Source: JAOUEE01 sp051011595 (lineage in GTDB: Bacteria; Actinomycetota; Acidimicrobiia; Acidimicrobiales; SHLQ01). From it: a DNA stretch of 16,261 nucleotides. The position numbers and the translations under genes were made by a program. The notes beneath the pieces are model-generated. The model had not been told where the DNA came from and ran no database searches. It saw only the letters and a program-made list of their open reading frames with translations. Below, piece after piece: positions 12,843 through 16,261 of this stretch; within the stretch, counting starts at the first letter, position 1; every line of letters begins with the position of its first letter. The stretch lies in assembly GCA_051011595.1 (NCBI GenBank), contig JBPCTQ010000100.1, forward strand, positions 1 through 16,261. The letters are read 5' to 3'.

Positions 12843-14381
12843 TCATTCGGTTCGCCGCCACACACCCTGCCGGTGGTCGAACGGGCCGGCCGGGCTGGCC
12901 GAGACGCCGCCCGTGGCGGCGTACAGCCCGACCCGGGTGTGGCGGTCGGCCGTAATGGGCTGACGCCAGTCAATGTCGAAGAAGACCGTGCGACCTGCGA
13001 CGCACCGGGCCAAGCTCGATCCGCTGGCCTGGAGCACGGCCCCGCCCGTTCGTTGGCCGGCGGTGGCGAACACCATCATCGAACCGGATTGGTCGCAGGC
13101 GAGCGAACCCCGCACGCCGCTCCGGTCCACCGGCCCGACGCGCAGCCGCGAATCGGGCCGGTGGGGCACCGTGATCGACCCCGGCCGGATCGGTCGGTTG
13201 ATCGCCACCGGACGCCTCACCTGCGAGTGTGTGTTGGTGCTGGCATTGCGGGCGAGCAGATGGACCTCGACCGGCCCGGCCGGGATGATGTCGGCCCGAC
13301 GGTACTGAGGCGACAGCCACCCCGATTTTCTCACCGCGCTGGTGTCCACCTCGAGTTCGAAACGCGTGGTGCCCGTGCACGGCGTCCGCATGCGGTGAGG
13401 TGCGGTGCGGGCGATACGGGAGGCCCCGCCGGGCGCAGGGGCCAACACCGCCGCGTCGACCCGCACAAGGGCCTGCTGGGGACAGTCCAACTCCGCGCTG
13501 ATGACCGCTCGACCGTTGGTGGTGACGCGGATGCCCCGCAAGCGGATCGTCGCTCCGTCACCGTTGGACGACTGCCGCTGGCCGCGCAGGGTGGTGTCGT
13601 CGAGCACCACTTGCTCGCGTATTTGGGCCCTGTCGCCCGTTGGGCCGACGCTACCGCTCACCGCCACGGTGAGTGATGCCGGGCCCGGCAGCAGACGACC
13701 GGCAGGACGGGTGCCTTGGAACCATGGTGAAAGCAGCGTGTGGACCGTGATCTGATCGACGCAGTCGACCTGTTGCACATCTTGTACGAATGCCTTCACT
13801 CGCGGTCGGTGCTGAATCAGTCGGGCGCGGAAGCGGACTCGTACCGCGGTGGAACAGGTGATGGTGGCGGTCACCGAGTGCGCGTCCCACTCGTCGATGC
13901 TCACCGCGAGCTCGAGCGGGAGTGTGCCCAACTCCGGATCGATCGCGAGTGGTGCTGCCGCAGTTGCGCTGTAGGGCTGGTTGATGTCGAAGTCGGTGGC
14001 GGTGGTGACAGCAATCGAACACACGCCGGGATCGGCGCAGTCCACGGGTTGTTCGTCGACCACGATGAACCGCCGAGCCGGCAGCCGGAACTGCACCTCA
14101 CCCTCATGGTTGATCGTGCCCTCGCGGAAGTCCGCGAGGTCGCAGCGCTCCGCCCGTTCGTCACCGTCGGCGGGCGGGGGCAGGACACACTGGAAGGCCT
14201 CGGCCTGGTGACCCACGGGTAGGCCGGCCCCGCGCACAGTGATGGTCTCGCCATCGATCAACGGGCGGTCGGGCGTGAAGGTGACCGCCGGGGCGGACGT
14301 GGCCGGAGCGGCGCTGAGTGCGAGCACCGACGCGATCAGTGTCAGGGCCAAGACTGCCCCGGCCCATGGTCGACGGCTCAT
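12843..14381 (-). CDS. Secreted protein with neocarzinostatin-like domain and three internal Cys-Cys repeats
   Basis: A 512-residue exported protein of unknown function. The signal peptide MSRRPWAGAVLALTLIASVL... likely ends at ATSA (27-30). Residues 32-145 resemble the neocarzinostatin/Ig-like domain of actinobacteria: VTFTPDRPLIDGETITVRGAG, then Cys65, Cys80, and CADPGVCSIAV (115-125). Beyond it I see three diverged repeats of about 125 residues, each with a strand ending in Cys, 30-34 residues, a second Cys and a strand: Cys176/Cys207, Cys300/Cys335, Cys429/Cys460. Four disulfides or more are therefore likely, and there is no membrane anchor at the C-terminus. ATG 14379-14381 is chosen for its excellent RBS AGGAGG (5-base spacer) and signal peptide; the longer open frame upstream has no such features. 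A 32-codon ORF overlaps this start. Confidence 0.8.
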   Translation of the reverse strand: MSRRPWAGAVLALTLIASVLALSAAPATSAPAVTFTPDRPLIDGETITVRGAGLPVGHQAEAFQCVLPPPADGDERAERCDLADFREGTINHEGEVQFRLPARRFIVVDEQPVDCADPGVCSIAVTTATDFDINQPYSATAAAPLAIDPELGTLPLELAVSIDEWDAHSVTATITCSTAVRVRFRARLIQHRPRVKAFVQDVQQVDCVDQITVHTLLSPWFQGTRPAGRLLPGPASLTVAVSGSVGPTGDRAQIREQVVLDDTTLRGQRQSSNGDGATIRLRGIRVTTNGRAVISAELDCPQQALVRVDAAVLAPAPGGASRIARTAPHRMRTPCTGTTRFELEVDTSAVRKSGWLSPQYRRADIIPAGPVEVHLLARNASTNTHSQVRRPVAINRPIRPGSITVPHRPDSRLRVGPVDRSGVRGSLACDQSGSMMVFATAGQRTGGAVLQASGSSLARCVAGRTVFFDIDWRQPITADRHTRVGLYAATGGVSASPAGPFDHRQGVWRRTE

Positions 14382-14476
14382 GTTGCCTCCTGATTCCTGT
14401 GGCGTGCGCTCAGGGCGGCGGCCGGCCACATTGTGATCGACAAGTCCGGCAATGGGACACTGATGATTCGGGCCAT
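14378..14476 (-). CDS. Small ORF (32 residues) overlapping the start of the secreted-protein gene
   Basis: ATG at 14474-14476 has its own Shine-Dalgarno (GAGGGGG, 4-base spacer). The 32-residue product begins MARIISVPLPDLSITMWP and ends RHRNQEAT. Its TGA (14378-14380) overlaps the downstream ATG as ATGA, the arrangement of translationally coupled genes, while the downstream gene also has its own AGGAGG inside this ORF. It has no recognisable domain and no run of one amino acid that would suggest an attenuator. It may be a regulatory leader, a real micropeptide, or chance; the combination of RBS and exact overlap makes chance less likely. Confidence 0.5.
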   Translation of the reverse strand: MARIISVPLPDLSITMWPAAALSARHRNQEAT

Positions 14477-14722
14477 GGTTCCCCCTCGGCGAGTACACCC
14501 GACCGAACCCGACTCGGTTCCCTGACCGTGAATCTGCCGTCTCCACTCTGACACGGGCGTCGGCTGACCCGAGCGGTGCCGCTGGTCGCGGCCGGGAGCC
14601 TGGGTCATCTGAGTCCGGTACCGTCGATCGGGAACGGATCGGCCCCGATCGTCGTTGACCTATTTGAAGCGTGCCGATCGACCGGCACCGATCTTTCGAC
14701 CTACCGACAAGGAACCAAATCG
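14477..14722. other. Divergent intergenic region upstream of msrA
   Basis: The spacer to msrA holds no further recognisable gene. GAACC (14505-14509) and GGTTC (14516-14520) form a small inverted repeat with a 6-base loop, possible operator. TTGACC at 14655-14660 resembles a -35, but no TANNNT lies 16-19 bases after it; TACCGT at 14619-14624 is an isolated -10-like hexamer. No promoter is claimed. Confidence 0.4.
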
Positions 14723-15367
14723 ATGTTGTTCGGACGGAACAAGAGCGAGATGCCCGACCCCGACCGGGCCCTGGCCGGGCGGGACGAGGCCATGGCCGTG
14801 GCCGCCAGCCACGTGGTGCTCGGGAACCCCATGACCCCGCCCTGGCCCGACGATCACGAAACCCTGGTGGTGGGAATGGGCTGCTTCTGGGGCGCCGAGC
14901 GCATGTTCTGGGAAGCACCCGGGGTGTACACCACCGCGGTGGGGTACGGCGCCGGCTTCACCCCCAACCCCACCTACGAAGAGGTGTGTTCGGGTCGCAC
15001 CGGGCACAACGAACTGGTGCTGGTGGTGTTCGACCGCACCCAGACCAGCCTCGAGGCCATGTTGCGGGTGTTCTGGGAGAATCATGACCCCACCCAGGGC
15101 ATGCGCCAAGGCAACGACGTGGGCACCCAGTACCGCTCCGGTCTCTACGTCTCCGGCGACGAGCAGCGAGCCGCCGCCGAGGCCAGCCGAGACACCTTCC
15201 AGGCTCAGCTCGACCAGGCCGGGTTCGGTGCCATCACCACCGAGATCGTCGGCGCCGGCGAGTTCTACTACGCCGAGGATTATCACCAGCAGTATCTGGC
15301 CAAGAATCCAATGGGGTACTGCGGCATCGGCGGCACAGGTGTGTCGTGTCCCGTCGGCATCACCTGA
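14723..15367 (+). CDS. msrA: Peptide methionine (S)-S-oxide reductase
   Basis: MsrA reduces methionine-S-sulfoxide in proteins, with thioredoxin as final donor, in the cytosol. The 214-residue product matches the long enterobacterial type in size and layout. The catalytic motif GMGCFWGAER (51-60) gives nucleophile Cys54; HDPTQGMRQGNDVGTQYRS (121-139) and YYAEDYHQQYLAKNP (182-196) are the conserved substrate and structural blocks. Recycling Cys200 (GYCGIGG) and Cys209 (VSCPVG) correspond to the pair used by the E. coli enzyme. The N-terminal extension LFGRNKSEMPDPDRALAGR also resembles that type. ATG 14723 has AAGGA upstream; longer frames start in non-conserved sequence. It stands alone, divergent from the secreted-protein gene. 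Confidence 0.96.
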   Translation: MLFGRNKSEMPDPDRALAGRDEAMAVAASHVVLGNPMTPPWPDDHETLVVGMGCFWGAERMFWEAPGVYTTAVGYGAGFTPNPTYEEVCSGRTGHNELVLVVFDRTQTSLEAMLRVFWENHDPTQGMRQGNDVGTQYRSGLYVSGDEQRAAAEASRDTFQAQLDQAGFGAITTEIVGAGEFYYAEDYHQQYLAKNPMGYCGIGGTGVSCPVGIT

Positions 15368-15415
15368 CGACTTCCACCCGTACGTGGCATGGTCGGAGTT
15401 GACGCGCGCCTCCCG

Positions 15416-15421
15416 TAGAGT
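15416..15421 (+). promoter_or_regulatory. Candidate -10 box (TAGAGT) for the secreted repeat protein
   Basis: TAGAGT in the 93-bp spacer after msrA fits TANNNT and would give a leader of about 33 bases. A TTGACG at 15399-15404 is only 11 bases away, too close for a normal -35, so the promoter is tentative. Confidence 0.35.
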
Positions 15422-15460
15422 GATCAATCTGCGGGCGGAGCCGCCGATTCGGAAGTCCTG

Positions 15461-16261
15461 ATGAAGAAGCTGCTCGCTCTGTTGGTGATGGTGGTTCTGG
15501 CCACCGTCGTGTCGCCCGTTCCCGGCGTGGGGGCGAGCGCCGTGCTCGCTCCGACCGGATCTCTCGATCGCATCGATGTGGGCAAGGGTGTCGTGGTGGC
15601 CCACGGGTGGGCCCTCGACAAGGACGGCTCGGCGCCGATCATGGTGCACGTCTATGTCGACGGTGTTTTCGCCGCCGGTGTGCGAGCCGATGGCCGGCGT
15701 AACGATGTCGGCGCGGCCCACGGATTCGGCAACTACCACGGCTTCACCGCCCGAGCGTCGGTCGACACCGGCCGCCACCGGGTCTGTGTGGTGGCCATCA
15801 ACGACGGTCCCGGCACCAACCCCACCCTCGGTTGCCGTACCGTCCGAGGTGAGGGCGCGGCGCCTCAGGTTCCCCCGATCGGAACGCTCGATTCCATCGA
15901 TGTCAACGGCGATCAGGTCACCGTCAGTGGCTGGGCGATCGATCCCGACACCCGGCGGCCGATCGGTGTGCATCTCCTCGTTGACGGTGACTTCGTGGCC
16001 GGCAAGAAGGCCCGTGGTATCCGTCGTGATCTGATGCAGCCCTACCGTCGCGGCCCGTGGCACGGCTTCGGATTCGACCTCACCTTGGCCGACGGTCGCC
16101 ATGAGGTGTGTGTGGTCGCCCGCGACCATGCCCACAAGAAGGGTCTCAACGCCGAGGTGGGTTGCGGTATCGCGCAGGTGGGAACCAACACCTCAGGCGG
16201 TGGCGGCGATGGCACGGGTGTGGTCGTGTCACCCAGCGGTGTGGTCTTGCCGGTGCGGGAG
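15461..16261 (+). CDS. Secreted protein with two GW-D repeats, 3' end outside the window
   Basis: The frame is open for 267 codons to the window edge. It starts MKKLLALLVMVVLATVVSP, a signal peptide likely cut near GAS-A (25-27). Two repeats of about 95 residues follow: one from GSLDRIDV through HGWALDKDGSAPIMVHVYVDG to RVCVVAIN and LGCRTV, the second from GTLDSIDV through SGWAIDPDTRRPIGVHLLVDG to EVCVVARD and VGCGIA. Each keeps HGF and a Cys pair (VCV...GC). A Gly-rich linker (SGGGGDGTG) then leads into the start of another region (VSPSGVVLPVRE). These repeats are common in secreted actinobacterial proteins, often joined to cell-wall or hydrolytic enzymes, so a catalytic domain probably lies beyond the edge. 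ATG 15461 has a modest GGAAG five bases upstream. Confidence 0.85.
   Translation, partial: MKKLLALLVMVVLATVVSPVPGVGASAVLAPTGSLDRIDVGKGVVVAHGWALDKDGSAPIMVHVYVDGVFAAGVRADGRRNDVGAAHGFGNYHGFTARASVDTGRHRVCVVAINDGPGTNPTLGCRTVRGEGAAPQVPPIGTLDSIDVNGDQVTVSGWAIDPDTRRPIGVHLLVDGDFVAGKKARGIRRDLMQPYRRGPWHGFGFDLTLADGRHEVCVVARDHAHKKGLNAEVGCGIAQVGTNTSGGGGDGTGVVVSPSGVVLPVRE

Noticed and set aside
11805..13676. A 623-codon plus-strand frame running through the repeats and opposite the phosphatase and secreted-protein genes
   Set aside because: It is antisense to two well-supported genes, has no RBS or domain, and is open because of high GC and because the 60-bp repeat is a multiple of three.
15399..15421. Complete -35/-10 promoter TTGACG...TAGAGT
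   Set aside because: Spacing is only 11 bases; only the -10-like box is kept, with low confidence.
14660..16135. A 491-codon minus-strand frame opposite msrA and the repeat protein
   Set aside because: His/Gly/Val-rich shadow of two strongly supported plus-strand genes.

Overview
The window is a gene-dense stretch (16,261 bases) of a high-GC bacterial chromosome. Lipoprotein signals with LAAAC/VAGC lipoboxes, many starts that look leaderless (a TANNNT box 7 to 9 bases before ATG), a neocarzinostatin-like secreted domain and a repeat protein of the 'GWaiDpd...VhvyVDG' type all point to an actinobacterium. My best guess is a member of the Acidimicrobiia, but this is inference from gene style, not from a marker gene. 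No IS element, phage gene, tRNA, rRNA or CRISPR array was seen.

Layout. Positions 1-2196 (minus): the start of a nitronate-monooxygenase-like gene cut by the window edge, a lipoprotein alpha/beta hydrolase, and cobS. Positions 2315-3950 (plus): an MFS exporter and a small SnoaL/NTF2-like protein. Positions 3951-8335 (minus): a tightly packed operon btuF-btuC-btuD-cobU-cobT for vitamin B12 uptake and lower-ligand assembly. Its leader (about 8336-8547) carries a cobalamin riboswitch core and a hairpin that would hide the btuF Shine-Dalgarno. Positions 8578-10523 (minus): an mcl-type L-malyl-CoA/beta-methylmalyl-CoA lyase followed by a second CitE-like lyase. Positions 10584-11747 (plus): a class V aminotransferase of the cysteine-desulfurase-like group without the usual catalytic Cys. 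Positions 11772-12000: four tandem 60-bp repeats, each a long hairpin. Positions 12138-14476 (minus): a histidine phosphatase, a 512-residue secreted protein and, just ahead of it, a 32-codon small ORF that overlaps its start. Positions 14723-16261 (plus): msrA and the beginning of a secreted repeat protein that runs off the window.

How the parts fit. cobU, cobT and cobS together turn adenosylcobinamide into cobalamin and btuFCD imports corrinoids. With no corrin-ring genes here, the window suggests salvage rather than full synthesis, though such genes could lie elsewhere. The neighbouring mcl-type pair matches the glyoxylate/propionyl-CoA step of the ethylmalonyl-CoA pathway or the 3-hydroxypropionate cycle. 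Both routes use AdoCbl-dependent mutases, so a metabolic link to the B12 operon is plausible but inferred. The least explained items are the 60-bp hairpin array and the small ORF coupled to the secreted protein.
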